Source: an uncultured Pelagibacteraceae bacterium
GTDB taxonomy: Bacteria; Pseudomonadota; Alphaproteobacteria; Pelagibacterales; Pelagibacteraceae
Assembly (NCBI GenBank): GCA_902601785.1
Contig: CACKOH010000008.1
Span: 1-47,140, forward strand
Length of the DNA: 47,140 nt
Reading direction: 5' to 3'
Part shown: positions 9,605 through 18,218 of the stretch, in pieces
How positions within the stretch are numbered: position 1 is the first letter of the stretch
Layout: each line of letters opens with the position of its first letter
Translations under genes and position numbers: made by a program
The notes under the pieces: generated by a model
Seen by the model: only the letters and a program-made list of their open reading frames with translations
Database searches by the model: none
Told to the model about the DNA's origin: nothing

Positions 9605-10042
9605 ATGAAAGAACTATTATATTTAAAAGATGAACAGCTTAAGGATTTGATAGAGAAACTTTTTGTGAGTTATAGAGAAACTTTCACTGACTCAAAAAAA
9701 ATATTAGACAAGTACTCTATTGGCTTAGCACACCATAAAGTGATCCATTTATTATCCATGTATAAGGGTATTTCGATATCAGAACTATTGAAAAGACTAA
9801 AAGTCACAAAGCAAAGTCTTAATAGAGTTTTGAAAGATTTAATAAAATTGGACATTATTACTTTTAAAAAAGATGAGCAAGACACCAGAGTTAAACATGT
9901 ATTTTTGAATGACAAAGGTGAAAAGATATTTAATGAAGTTTTTGACCAACAAAAAAAAAGAATTTACAACGCATTACTAAACTCTAGTTCAGAGGAAGTA
10001 ATAAATTTTGATAATGTATTAAGTAAAATTATAAATGGATAA
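9605..10042 (+). CDS. petP: MarR-family transcriptional regulator, PetP-like
   Basis: The 145-residue protein has the winged helix-turn-helix of MarR regulators: the recognition region ISISELLKRLKVTKQSLNRVLKDL (about residues 57-80) and the wing FKKDEQDTRVKHVFLNDKGEK with the conserved DxR. In Rhodobacter capsulatus the same pair, petP (MarR type) and petR (OmpR type), is required for cytochrome bc1 expression. Here the next gene is an OmpR-type regulator starting 8 bases before this stop, and petABC lies 8 kb away. The name is therefore by family plus context; target genes are unproven. Confidence 0.8.
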   Translation: MKELLYLKDEQLKDLIEKLFVSYRETFTDSKKILDKYSIGLAHHKVIHLLSMYKGISISELLKRLKVTKQSLNRVLKDLIKLDIITFKKDEQDTRVKHVFLNDKGEKIFNEVFDQQKKRIYNALLNSSSEEVINFDNVLSKIING

Positions 10043-10712
10043 ATTTCAAGCTCACATTTTACTGGTCGATGATGATGAGGGAATTAGATCATTAGTAAAA
10101 AAATATTTAAATGAAAATAAATTTTTAGTTACAACTTCAGATAGCGCTGAAAATGCATCAGAGAAAGTAAAAATTGTCAAATTTGATTTAATAATCCTAG
10201 ATATAATGATGTCAGGAAAAAGTGGTTTAGATTTTATCAATGACCATAAGAAAGATTTAGAAACCCCAATTATACTTTTAACAGCCAAAGGTGAGGCAAG
10301 TGAGAGGATTGAGGGGCTTGAGCTAGGAGCAGATGATTATTTGGCTAAACCATTCGAGCCAAAAGAGCTAATTTTGAGAATTAAAAATATTTTGGCGAAA
10401 ACAATTAAAACTGATCAAAAAAGAATAATTGAGTTTGAAAATATAAAAATCGATTTAAATAAATTACTAATTATTAAAAACAAAAAAGAATTCAAAATAA
10501 ATAATACGGAAAAGGTTATTTTAGAAAAAATGATTAATAATCCAGGGAGCACATTTTCAAGAGAGAGTATTGGTCAATTAATTAGTTTAGATAAAGAAAG
10601 GTCAATTGATGTAATCATAACCCGTTTAAGAAAAAAAATAGAAATTGATCCAAAAAACCCAAAATTTTTACAGACCATAAGAGGAGCAGGATATGTTCTA
10701 TGGATTGAATAG
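10035..10712 (+). CDS. petR: OmpR-type response regulator, PetR-like
   Basis: The 225-residue protein is a two-domain response regulator. The receiver has the acidic pocket LLVDDDEG, phospho-acceptor Asp56 (DLIILDIMM), a LLTAKGEA strand and the conserved lysine in LAKPFEP. The C-terminal winged helix shows FSRESIGQLI, the RSIDVIITRLRKKIE recognition helix and the TIRGAGYVL wing, all typical of OmpR/PhoB. It overlaps petP upstream by 8 bases and the histidine kinase downstream by 20 bases, so the three are translationally coupled. Assignment as PetR, a bc1 regulator, comes from the PetP neighbour and known alphaproteobacterial order. Confidence 0.88.
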   Translation: MDKFQAHILLVDDDEGIRSLVKKYLNENKFLVTTSDSAENASEKVKIVKFDLIILDIMMSGKSGLDFINDHKKDLETPIILLTAKGEASERIEGLELGADDYLAKPFEPKELILRIKNILAKTIKTDQKRIIEFENIKIDLNKLLIIKNKKEFKINNTEKVILEKMINNPGSTFSRESIGQLISLDKERSIDVIITRLRKKIEIDPKNPKFLQTIRGAGYVLWIE

Positions 10713-12012
10713 TTTATTAAGAAAAGTGTTGCCAAAAAGACTATTTTATAGAGCACTTTTAATTGTTGCAGTCCCTGTTATTGTTCTTCAGCTAATCATC
10801 ACAATTGTATTTTTTGATAGCCTATGGATTAAAACCAACAAAGGAATGACAAGAACATTAGTAAATGAAATAAGTGCGTTTATTGAAACTTATGAAAGTG
10901 AGAAAGTTGACAAGCAAGAGATAAATAACCTTTTTTCATTATTTTTAGATTTAAATATTGAACTTAAACTTAATGAAGAATTACAAAAGCAGCAAAATGA
11001 AAGATGGTTCAGTCCTATCGATCGAACGTTAAGAAGAGAATTAAAATCAAAATTTTCTGTAGCAGATTACTGGTTTGACTCAACAAACTACAAAGAGCTA
11101 ATTGATTTAAGAATTAAATACAAAGATGGGTATTTTAAATTTTTAGTACCTAAAGATCGTGTTGCGAGTTCATCTGCAAGAATTTTTGCGCTTTGGATAA
11201 CCGTTCCTGCAATAATCATGGTTATTATATCTCTCATATTTTTGAAGAATCAAACAAGACCAATTACAAATCTCGCACGTGCTGCTGAAAGATTTGGTAA
11301 GGGTGAGGAAATTGACGAATATAAGCCGTCCGGAGCTCTTGAAATAAGACAAGCTGGTCACGAATTTGATAAAATGAGAAAGAGAATTGAGAGACATCTA
11401 AATCAAAGAACTGAAATGTTATCAGGTATAAGTCATGATTTAAGAACACCTTTAACAAGAATGAAGTTACAACTTGCATTTATCAAAGACAAACACTCAG
11501 TAAATAAGTTAACAGAAGATATCAACGAAATGGAAAAAATGCTAAACGAATATCTCCAATTTACAAGCTCATCATATATTGAAAAAGATGAAATGTTTAA
11601 CTTGTCTGAATTAATTGATGAAGTAATTAAAAAATATAATAATGAAAATATTTCAAAAAATTTTTTACCCAGAATCTATATTAATGGTAGAAAAAACTTA
11701 ATCAGCAGATGTCTAAATAATCTAATTGATAATGCATTAAAATATGCAAATAAAGTAGAATTAAGCCTTAATAAAAAGAATACTAATCTATTTATTATGA
11801 TTGATGATGATGGTCCGGGTATCCCAAAGAATGAGTACAATAATGTATTTAAACCATTTTATAAAATAGACAAAGGGAGAGCAGACTCTAAATCCAGTGT
11901 TGGGCTTGGTTTGTCGATTGCATCAGATATTATTAAATCACATGGTGGAAATATTAAACTAGAGAAATCTAAAATGGATGGCCTAAGAGTTAAGATTTTT
12001 TTACCTGTTTAG
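10693..12012 (+). CDS. Membrane sensor histidine kinase, EnvZ-like
   Basis: The 439-residue kinase is the likely partner of the upstream response regulator. Two membrane helices (about residues 20-42 and 164-185) flank a periplasmic domain of about 120 residues. A HAMP linker follows (NQTRPITNLARAAERFGKG), then the H box ISHDLRTPLTRMKLQL with phospho-acceptor His248, the N box NNLIDNALKYA, the G1 box DDDGPGIP and the G2 box GLGLSIASDI. The layout matches EnvZ. The signal is unknown. The 3' end runs 23 bases into the convergent ubiK-like gene. Confidence 0.92.
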   Translation: MFYGLNSLLRKVLPKRLFYRALLIVAVPVIVLQLIITIVFFDSLWIKTNKGMTRTLVNEISAFIETYESEKVDKQEINNLFSLFLDLNIELKLNEELQKQQNERWFSPIDRTLRRELKSKFSVADYWFDSTNYKELIDLRIKYKDGYFKFLVPKDRVASSSARIFALWITVPAIIMVIISLIFLKNQTRPITNLARAAERFGKGEEIDEYKPSGALEIRQAGHEFDKMRKRIERHLNQRTEMLSGISHDLRTPLTRMKLQLAFIKDKHSVNKLTEDINEMEKMLNEYLQFTSSSYIEKDEMFNLSELIDEVIKKYNNENISKNFLPRIYINGRKNLISRCLNNLIDNALKYANKVELSLNKKNTNLFIMIDDDGPGIPKNEYNNVFKPFYKIDKGRADSKSSVGLGLSIASDIIKSHGGNIKLEKSKMDGLRVKIFLPV

Positions 12013-12241
12013 TTTTTGTTTTTTTTTTACCTTCAAGCTTTTTAATTTTGATTTCTAGGTTCTCAACTCTTTTAGAAAGAACATCAAATTCGTCCTTGCT
12101 TGTCAATTTCATTTTAAAAACAAATTCATCTCTTTTAGATTTAAAAATATTTAAGATTTCAGCTGATAAGTCTTTTGAAGAAACTATCCCTTGTTCTATC
12201 AATTTTGCAAACTTGTCAATTATAAATTTAGAATTTTTCAT
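11990..12241 (-). CDS. ubiK: UbiK-like accessory factor (BMFP/YqiC family)
   Basis: A small protein of about 83 residues with two helices: an N-terminal amphipathic part (FIIDKFAKLIEQGI), an SKRDEFVFKMKLTSKDEFDV core matching the family's LTREEFDV motif, a C-terminal coiled coil (VENLEIKIKKLEG) and a lysine-rich tail. In gammaproteobacteria UbiK helps aerobic ubiquinone synthesis; alphaproteobacterial homologues are called membrane fusogenic proteins. I choose the ATG at 12241 (MKNSKFII); a second ATG at 12256 would add 5 residues. Its end overlaps the histidine kinase by 23 bases. The start is 32 bases from the divergent lgt start. Confidence 0.75.
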   Translation of the reverse strand: MKNSKFIIDKFAKLIEQGIVSSKDLSAEILNIFKSKRDEFVFKMKLTSKDEFDVLSKRVENLEIKIKKLEGKKKTKTKQVKKS

Positions 12242-12273
12242 ATTTGAGATATACATTATAATTATAAATTAAA

Positions 12274-13056
12274 ATGTTCATCAATAATTTTGACCCAGTT
12301 GTAATTGAAATTTTTTCCTTAGAAATTAGATGGTATTCCTTAGCTTATATTGTTGGAATTTTGTTTGGGTGGCTTGTTGCAAAAAAAATATTCATTAAAA
12401 ATGATGGTATCAGTAAAAAATTTGACGATTACATCACTTATTTAATTATTGGAATTATTTTAGGTGGAAGAGTTGGATATATATTATTTTACAATCTTGA
12501 ATATTATTTAAATAATTTAACAGATATTTTTAAAATATGGGAAGGCGGAATGTCTTTTCATGGTGGATTGATCGGAATTATAATTGCAAGTATAATTTTT
12601 GGAAAAAGAAATAATCAAAACCCTTTTTTATATATGGATATTGTTGCTTTAGTTGCTCCAATTGGAATTTTTTTTGGGAGGCTATCGAATTTTATAAATT
12701 CAGAACTTTATGGAAAAGTAACTGATCTCCCATGGTCAGTAACTTTTATTCAAATAGACAACTTACCAAGACATCCTACGCAGATATATGAGGCGCTTCT
12801 AGAGGGAATAATTCTATTTGTTATTTTAATGAATTTTAAAAACAAAAATTTTTTGTTCAAGCCAGGTTTGATATCAAGTTTATTTTTAATTTTTTACTCA
12901 ATATTCAGATTTTCTATTGAGTTTTTAAGAGTTCCTGACCCACAGTTAGGTTACTTATTGTTTAATTTAACTATGGGGCAAATTTTAAGCGTAATTCTAA
13001 TGTTAACTGGATTGGTTCTATTTTATTTTAAAAATGAAAATAAACAAATCAACTAA
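12274..13056 (+). CDS. lgt: Prolipoprotein diacylglyceryl transferase
   Basis: Lgt transfers diacylglycerol from phosphatidylglycerol to the lipobox cysteine of prelipoproteins, in the inner membrane. The 260-residue protein has about seven membrane helices. It shows the RWYSLAYIVGILFG start, GGRVGYILFYN, the MSFHGGLIGI histidine motif, the Lgt signature GRLSNFINSELYGK, and HPTQIYEALLEG. Length is typical. It overlaps the next methyltransferase gene by 23 bases. lgt next to a MidA-type gene and pgeF is a standard alphaproteobacterial order. Confidence 0.95.
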   Translation: MFINNFDPVVIEIFSLEIRWYSLAYIVGILFGWLVAKKIFIKNDGISKKFDDYITYLIIGIILGGRVGYILFYNLEYYLNNLTDIFKIWEGGMSFHGGLIGIIIASIIFGKRNNQNPFLYMDIVALVAPIGIFFGRLSNFINSELYGKVTDLPWSVTFIQIDNLPRHPTQIYEALLEGIILFVILMNFKNKNFLFKPGLISSLFLIFYSIFRFSIEFLRVPDPQLGYLLFNLTMGQILSVILMLTGLVLFYFKNENKQIN

Positions 13057-14089
13057 CTTATCTTTAGACCAATTTATTAATTGGGCACTTTACGATGAAA
13101 ATTCTGGGTATTATATGAAGCAAAATCCCTTCGGTAAGGAAGGTGATTTCATAACAGCTCCAAATATCACAAGACTTTTTTCAGAGATTATAACTATATG
13201 GCTGATTACTTTTTTAAAGAGCTTAGGCTACCCGAAGAAGTTTAATTTAATTGAGTTGGGAGCTGGAAATGGTGAAATGATAAAAGTGATTTGTGAAACA
13301 TTAAAAAATTTTCCAGAACACTTTAGTTCTTGTAATTTTATGATTCATGAAAAAAGTCAATATCTAATAGAACAACAAAAAAAAAATCTTAAAAGTGAGA
13401 AGATCACTTGGATTAAACATTTAGAAAAAAATTATACAAGTCCAACTATTTTTCTAGCAAATGAATTTTTTGATGCTTTGCCTATTAAACAGTTTTTTAA
13501 AAGACAAGATGATTGGTATGAAAAATTTGTAGATCTTAGAAATCCTAAAGATGTAAAGTTTAACGAAGTTAAAACAAATATTAAAATAATTGAAGAAAAA
13601 TTAAATTTTGAAATTTCAAAAGATCAAAATGTAATTGAATATTCTCCTTATACTTTCAAATACTTAAAAGTTATAGCCGATATAATTGATGAAAATGAAG
13701 GTGGAATACTAATCATAGATTATGGTTACTTAAATCAAAAAATGCAGGATACTCTTCAAGCAGTAAATAATCATAAATATTCAAACATATTAGAAAATAT
13801 TGGTGAGTCTGATATTACTTACAATATTAACTTCAGCTTATTTCAAAAATTTATTAATCAATATAAAAACTTAGACACCCTTGTAACAACTCAAAAAAAA
13901 TTCTTGACAAGCATGGGAATTCTTCAAAGAGCTGAGATTTTGAGTAAGGATATAGACTTTTCAAAAAAAACTGACTTATTTTATAGAATAAGACGACTAA
14001 TAGATGAAAAGCAGATGGGTGAATTGTTCAAAGTTATGCTTATAAAAACCAAAAATAATAAATTCCAAACAGGATTTCAAAGTGATTAA
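13034..14089 (+). CDS. SAM-dependent methyltransferase, MidA/NDUFAF7 family
   Basis: The 351-residue protein belongs to COG1565. It has the family start (FINWALYDENSGYYM, then GDFITAPNITRLFSEI), SAM-binding motif I LIELGAGNGEMI, and LANEFFDALPIKQF, which is diagnostic of the family. Mitochondrial NDUFAF7/MidA methylates an arginine of the complex I 49-kDa subunit; the bacterial substrate is presumed similar but unproven. The gene overlaps lgt by 23 bases and pgeF by 8 bases, so translation is coupled. Confidence 0.88.
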   Translation: MKINKSTNLSLDQFINWALYDENSGYYMKQNPFGKEGDFITAPNITRLFSEIITIWLITFLKSLGYPKKFNLIELGAGNGEMIKVICETLKNFPEHFSSCNFMIHEKSQYLIEQQKKNLKSEKITWIKHLEKNYTSPTIFLANEFFDALPIKQFFKRQDDWYEKFVDLRNPKDVKFNEVKTNIKIIEEKLNFEISKDQNVIEYSPYTFKYLKVIADIIDENEGGILIIDYGYLNQKMQDTLQAVNNHKYSNILENIGESDITYNINFSLFQKFINQYKNLDTLVTTQKKFLTSMGILQRAEILSKDIDFSKKTDLFYRIRRLIDEKQMGELFKVMLIKTKNNKFQTGFQSD

Positions 14090-14840
14090 ATCTAAAAAAC
14101 TTTCTAAGATAAAAATTTTAAAACATGGTTTTTTTAATAGCGAGGGTGGCATATCAAAAAATATTTATAAAAGTCTTAATTGTGGACCAGGATCAAAAGA
14201 CAAACCAAGTAATGTCAGAAAAAATTTAGAACTAGTAAGAAAAAAAATAAAAAAATCTGCTAGAGATATTTTTCTACTTAATCAAATTCATAGCGATAAA
14301 TTTATTTATATTGATGAAAAATATCAATTTAAATCAAAGCCAAAAGTGGATGCGGTAATCACTAATCAAAAAAACTTACCAATTGCTGTTCTAACAGCAG
14401 ACTGCGTCCCCATTTTGATTTGTGATCAACAAAAAAAAATAATTGCTGCAATTCATGCTGGCTGGAAAGGTGCATACAAAGGAATTGTTGATAAAGTTAT
14501 CAAATTTATGATTAAAAAAGGATCTAAGCCAAAAAATATTACTGCCGTAATAGGCCCTTCTATTTCAATTAATAACTATGAAGTTCAAAATGACTTTAAA
14601 AAAAAGTTTTTAAAAAAAGACAGAAGAAACAAATTTTTTTTTAGAATAAAGCGTAAAAAGTTATATTTTGATTTATCAAACTACGTAAAATCTATGCTTT
14701 TAAAGAATAAGATAAAAAAAATAGAAAAGATTAAAATTGATACTTTTAATTTTAGTAATAAATTCTTCAGTGCAAGAAGAGCTTTAAGTTTAAAACATGC
14801 TGATTATGGTAGAAATATTTCAATAATTATGCTTAATTAG
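14082..14840 (+). CDS. pgeF: Peptidoglycan editing factor PgeF / purine nucleoside phosphorylase (YfiH family)
   Basis: The 252-residue protein belongs to the multicopper-polyphenol-oxidase-like YfiH family. Zinc-binding residues are visible in NQIHSDKF, in ADCVPILI and in [15 protein letters not shown], and the tail HADYGRN is typical. In E. coli the protein removes wrongly incorporated amino acids from muropeptides; relatives phosphorolyse purine nucleosides. Translation starts at GTG 14082, overlapping the MidA-type gene by 8 bases. An 11-base gap separates it from prs, whose phosphoribosyl chemistry would fit the nucleoside role. Confidence 0.9.
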   Translation: MIKSKKLSKIKILKHGFFNSEGGISKNIYKSLNCGPGSKDKPSNVRKNLELVRKKIKKSARDIFLLNQIHSDKFIYIDEKYQFKSKPKVDAVITNQKNLPIAVLTADCVPILICDQQKKIIAAIHAGWKGAYKGIVDKVIKFMIKKGSKPKNITAVIGPSISINNYEVQNDFKKKFLKKDRRNKFFFRIKRKKLYFDLSNYVKSMLLKNKIKKIEKIKIDTFNFSNKFFSARRALSLKHADYGRNISIIMLN

Positions 14841-14851
14841 GCTCTTTTCAA

Positions 14852-15784
14852 ATGAAATTATTATCTGGAACTAGCAATAAGCCTCTAAGTAAAGATATTG
14901 CGAAATTTTTAAAATCTAAACTAGTTAACTCAAGCATTAGAAATTTTTCAGACGGTGAAATTTATGTTGAATTAAATGAAAATATAAGAGGAAATAGTAT
15001 TTTTATAATTCAATCTGTTTCATCTCCTGCAAATGATAATTTGATGGAACTTTTATTGTGTATAGATGCACTGAAAAGATCGTCTGCTAAAAATATAACA
15101 GCAGTTATTCCATATTTTGGTTATGCTAGGCAAGATAGAAAAGTGGTCCCAAGAACATCTATTTCAGCGAAACTTGTTTCAAATTTAATTACAAAAGCTG
15201 GTGCAGACAGAGTTGTAACGGTTGATTTACATGCCGGACAAATTCAAGGATTTTTTGATATTCCAGTCGATAACTTATTTGCAACACCTATTTTTGCAAG
15301 ACATGTAAAAAAAAATATTAAAAGTAAAAATATTGTATGTGTTGCACCTGATGTAGGTGGTACCGAAAGAGCTAGAGCGCTTGGAAAAATTTTAAATGTT
15401 GGTCTTGCAATTGTTGATAAAAGAAGACCAAAACCTGGTCAATCTCAAGTAATGAATATCATTGGAGAAGTTAAAGGTAAAACTTGTATAATAGTGGACG
15501 ATATTATTGATTCAGGTGGAACTATAGTTAATGCAGCTAAAGCTTTAAAAGATCGAGGTGCAAAAGAAGTTTATGTTTATATAACTCACGGTGTTTTAAG
15601 TGGAGAAGCTGTTAAAAAAATTAAAAATTCAGTAATTAAAAATTTAGTAATCACAGATACAATTGTTAATAAAAACAAAACCAAGAGTGCTAAAAACATT
15701 GAAGTTCTATCTATTTCTGCCTTGATGGGAGAGGCTATTAAAAGAATATCAAACTCAACGTCAGTTTCTGATTTATTTAAATAA
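14852..15784 (+). CDS. prs: Ribose-phosphate pyrophosphokinase
   Basis: Prs makes PRPP from ribose 5-phosphate and ATP, feeding nucleotide, histidine and NAD synthesis. The 310-residue protein is full length. It begins [16 protein letters not shown] and has the [17 protein letters not shown] substrate block, [11 protein letters not shown], the metal-binding signature [18 protein letters not shown], the flexible-loop residues [10 protein letters not shown], and the PRPP-binding [11 protein letters not shown]. It stands 45 bases before rplY; prs-rplY-pth-ychF is a widespread bacterial order. Confidence 0.97.
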   Translation: MKLLSGTSNKPLSKDIAKFLKSKLVNSSIRNFSDGEIYVELNENIRGNSIFIIQSVSSPANDNLMELLLCIDALKRSSAKNITAVIPYFGYARQDRKVVPRTSISAKLVSNLITKAGADRVVTVDLHAGQIQGFFDIPVDNLFATPIFARHVKKNIKSKNIVCVAPDVGGTERARALGKILNVGLAIVDKRRPKPGQSQVMNIIGEVKGKTCIIVDDIIDSGGTIVNAAKALKDRGAKEVYVYITHGVLSGEAVKKIKNSVIKNLVITDTIVNKNKTKSAKNIEVLSISALMGEAIKRISNSTSVSDLFK

Positions 15785-15829
15785 TTACCTTGAGTTATTA
15801 AGGATCTTGAGCTAAAAACCCATGATTTT

Positions 15830-16543
15830 ATGAATACAATAGAAGCCAATATTAGAGATACTAAAACTAAAGGTGAACTAAGCGCCCTAAGAGACAACGG
15901 GAATGTGCCTGCTATAATTTATGGTGGTGAGGCTCAAAATGAAAAAGTAGCAATTTCAAAAAAACTATTAAAATCATTAATTGAAAAAGAAAATTTTTTG
16001 TCAAACATTATTGCTTTAAATGTTGATGGTAAAATACAAAATGTTCTACCCAAAGAAATAAAATACGACATTATAACAGATGAACCTATTCATGTAGATT
16101 TCTTAAGAGTTGTTCCAGGTGTTAAAATTAAAATTGAAGTTCCAGTTAAGTTCATTAACCACGAAAGCTCACCAGGACTTAAAAGAGGTGGCGTGTTAAA
16201 CATTGTAAGAAGAAAAGTTGAATTAAAATGTCCAAGTGAGAAAATTCCTGAGAGTCTTGTAATAGATTTAGATGGAATTGATATTGGTGAAAGTTTCAAA
16301 ATTTCATCAGTAAGCTTAGATGAAGAAGTAACGCCTACTATTCAAGGAAGGGACTTTGTAATTGCAACTTTAGCGGCTCCAACTGTAATGAAAGAACCTG
16401 AAAAACCAGCAGAAGCAGAAGCAGCTGAGGGTGAAGAAGGAGCAGCAGGAGCAGAAGCTGCCCCTGCAGATGGTGATAAGCCTGCAGCTGAAGGTGATAA
16501 AAAAGAAGGTGAAGATAAAAAACCTGCAGAAGAAAAAAAATAA
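15830..16543 (+). CDS. rplY: 50S ribosomal protein L25 (Ctc/TL5 form)
   Basis: The 237-residue protein binds 5S rRNA. It has the L25 domain (REGxxPAIIYGG-like block: LRDNGNVPAIIYGGE) followed by the beta-rich TL5/Ctc domain (VDFLRV, VPVKFINHESSPGLKRGG). From about residue 185 there is a low-complexity tail of Ala, Glu, Gly, Asp, Pro and Lys that is much more GC-rich than the rest of the gene. A competing short ATG at 15822 gives only a three-codon reading frame, so the start is 15830. The upstream gap holds CTTGAG twice but no clear terminator. Confidence 0.95.
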   Translation: MNTIEANIRDTKTKGELSALRDNGNVPAIIYGGEAQNEKVAISKKLLKSLIEKENFLSNIIALNVDGKIQNVLPKEIKYDIITDEPIHVDFLRVVPGVKIKIEVPVKFINHESSPGLKRGGVLNIVRRKVELKCPSEKIPESLVIDLDGIDIGESFKISSVSLDEEVTPTIQGRDFVIATLAAPTVMKEPEKPAEAEAAEGEEGAAGAEAAPADGDKPAAEGDKKEGEDKKPAEEKK

Positions 16544-16584
16544 GTTATAAAAATTGAAATTTACTTCCCACTAAAATCCATTAT

Positions 16585-17145
16585 ATGCTTTTATTTGTAG
16601 GTTTAGGTAACCCAACTCCAGATAGTGAAAATAACAGACATAATGTCGGTTTCAAAATAATCGACTCTATTAATAAAAAATTTGGCTTATCAAAACAAAA
16701 ACCAAAATTTAAAGGACTACTTACCACTGGTAATGTTGCTGATCAGAAGGTTTATGCCATCAAGCCATTAACTTTTATGAACAATTCTGGAATATGTATT
16801 CGAGAACTCATTGAATATTTTAAAATTGAAGCTGAGGATGTAATTGTTTTCCACGATGACTTAGATGTTGAATTTGGAAAAATTAAAGCAAAGTTTGGAG
16901 GATCAAGTGCAGGACATAACGGTATAGCATCTATTGATAAATTTATTGGTAAAGATTATTCAAGAGTAAGAGTGGGAATTGGTAAACCAAAAGAAAATAT
17001 GGAAGTAAGCGATTATGTTTTACAAAATTTTGATGAGGATGAAATGATGGGGTTAGAAAAAATTACAAAAGATATTACAGACTCCATTTCGATATTAGTG
17101 AATAAAAAATTAGATTTATTTTCAAGCACAGTAAATAATAAATAA
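16585..17145 (+). CDS. pth: Peptidyl-tRNA hydrolase
   Basis: Pth releases tRNA from peptidyl-tRNAs dropped by ribosomes. The 186-residue protein has the standard start LFVGLGNPTPDSENNRHNVG with catalytic His19, the PLTFMNNSG block, the FHDDLDVEFGKIKAKFGGSS signature and HNGIASIDKFIG. Length and motifs are normal. The stop shares a base with the ychF start (TAATG), so the two are coupled. Confidence 0.97.
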   Translation: MLLFVGLGNPTPDSENNRHNVGFKIIDSINKKFGLSKQKPKFKGLLTTGNVADQKVYAIKPLTFMNNSGICIRELIEYFKIEAEDVIVFHDDLDVEFGKIKAKFGGSSAGHNGIASIDKFIGKDYSRVRVGIGKPKENMEVSDYVLQNFDEDEMMGLEKITKDITDSISILVNKKLDLFSSTVNNK

Positions 17146-18218
17146 TGAGTTTTAAATGTGGAATTGTTGGTTTACCCAATGTTGGTAAATCTACATTATT
17201 CAATGCACTCACAAATTCTAGTAAAGCTCAGGCTGCGAATTTCCCCTTCTGTACTATAGACCCTAATATAGGGGTAGTTCCTGTTCCAGACGAGCGACTT
17301 GAAAAATTATCCAAAGTTTCTAATTCAAAAAAAACAATTAATACGACAATTTCGTTTGTTGACATAGCTGGCCTTGTGAAAGGTGCCTCAAAAGGTGAAG
17401 GTTTGGGAAATAAATTCCTTTCTCATATAAGAGAGGTGGATGCTGTAATTCATATGATTAGATGCTTTGACTCTGATGATATTCAAAATGTTAACCCAAC
17501 TGTTGATCCCATTAGAGATTTAGAGATTATTGAAACAGAAATGATGCTTGCAGATTTAGAGTCTATACAAAGAAGATTAGAAAAAAATAATAAAAAAAAT
17601 GTAGAGGAGGAGCAACTCAAAATTTTAGAAATTGCATTAGATTGTATAAATAATGATAAAGATATATCTGTTCTCAAATCTCAATTTGAAACAAAACAAC
17701 TGAATCAAAGTGGATTATTATCTATTAAACCTAAGATATTTGTTTGTAATGTTGATGAACAAAGTGTGAAGGAAGGTAATAATTATACAAATGCTTTCAT
17801 TCAGAAATATGGATCAGAAAATACTTTAATAGTTTCAGCTGATATTGAAAATCAAATAAATGAATTAGAAAACGAAGAGAAAAAAAATTATATGGATATG
17901 ATAGGCTTAAAAGATACAGGATTAAGCATGCTAATCCAAAAAGGATATAAAATTTTAGAACTTGATACTTATTTTACATCTGGTCCAGAGGAAACTAGGG
18001 CTTGGACAATTCAAAAGAATTGCACAGCTCCTAGGGCTGCTGGAGAGATTCACACAGATTTTGAAAAAGGATTTATAAGAGCAGAAACGATTTCCTACGA
18101 AGATTTTGTTGAAAATGACGGTTGGGTGAATTCTAAAACTAATGGAAAAATGAGGTTAGAGGGTAAGGATTATATTGTAAAAGATGGGGATGTGTTAAAC
18201 TTCCGGTTTAACACGTGA
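17145..18218 (+). CDS. ychF: Redox-regulated ATPase YchF (Obg-like)
   Basis: YchF/Ola1 is a universally conserved ribosome-associated P-loop ATPase. The 357-residue protein has G1 GLPNVGKSTLFNALT, the FPFCTIDPNIGVVPVPD block, G3 DIAGLVKGASKGEGLGN, a central coiled coil (about 135-165) and the C-terminal TGS domain (CTAPRAAGEIHTDFEKGFI, with DVLNFRFN at the end). Its G4 motif NVDE (in KIFVCNVDEQ) is the ATP-preferring form. The last 24 bases overlap the convergent petC gene and contain a hairpin. Confidence 0.96.
   Translation: MSFKCGIVGLPNVGKSTLFNALTNSSKAQAANFPFCTIDPNIGVVPVPDERLEKLSKVSNSKKTINTTISFVDIAGLVKGASKGEGLGNKFLSHIREVDAVIHMIRCFDSDDIQNVNPTVDPIRDLEIIETEMMLADLESIQRRLEKNNKKNVEEEQLKILEIALDCINNDKDISVLKSQFETKQLNQSGLLSIKPKIFVCNVDEQSVKEGNNYTNAFIQKYGSENTLIVSADIENQINELENEEKKNYMDMIGLKDTGLSMLIQKGYKILELDTYFTSGPEETRAWTIQKNCTAPRAAGEIHTDFEKGFIRAETISYEDFVENDGWVNSKTNGKMRLEGKDYIVKDGDVLNFRFNT
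18192..18214. terminator. Hairpin in the overlapping 3' ends of ychF and petC
   Basis: A perfect 9-bp inverted repeat, GTGTTAAAC (18192-18200) and GTTTAACAC (18206-18214), with loop TTCCG lies across the convergent gene ends. It is symmetric, so it would form in both transcripts. Neither side has a good run of T after the stem, so it may be an mRNA-stabilising or factor-dependent 3' element rather than a classical intrinsic terminator. Confidence 0.6.

Noticed and set aside
11985-12035. Long T-run at the convergent histidine kinase/ubiK ends, as a terminator
   Set aside because: The T-run simply encodes the lysine-rich tail of the ubiK-like protein, and no stem precedes it.
12048-12272. 74-codon plus-strand frame opposite the ubiK-like gene
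   Set aside because: The minus-strand frame has a family match (UbiK/BMFP core LTSKDEFDV); the plus frame does not.
15785-15829. Short inverted repeat CCTT...AAGG between prs and rplY
   Set aside because: Only 4 base pairs with no T-run; not enough for a terminator or riboswitch.
15586-15897. 103-codon minus-strand frame across the prs/rplY junction
   Set aside because: Hydrophobic-looking only because it mirrors prs and rplY codons; no promoter, no homology I recognise.
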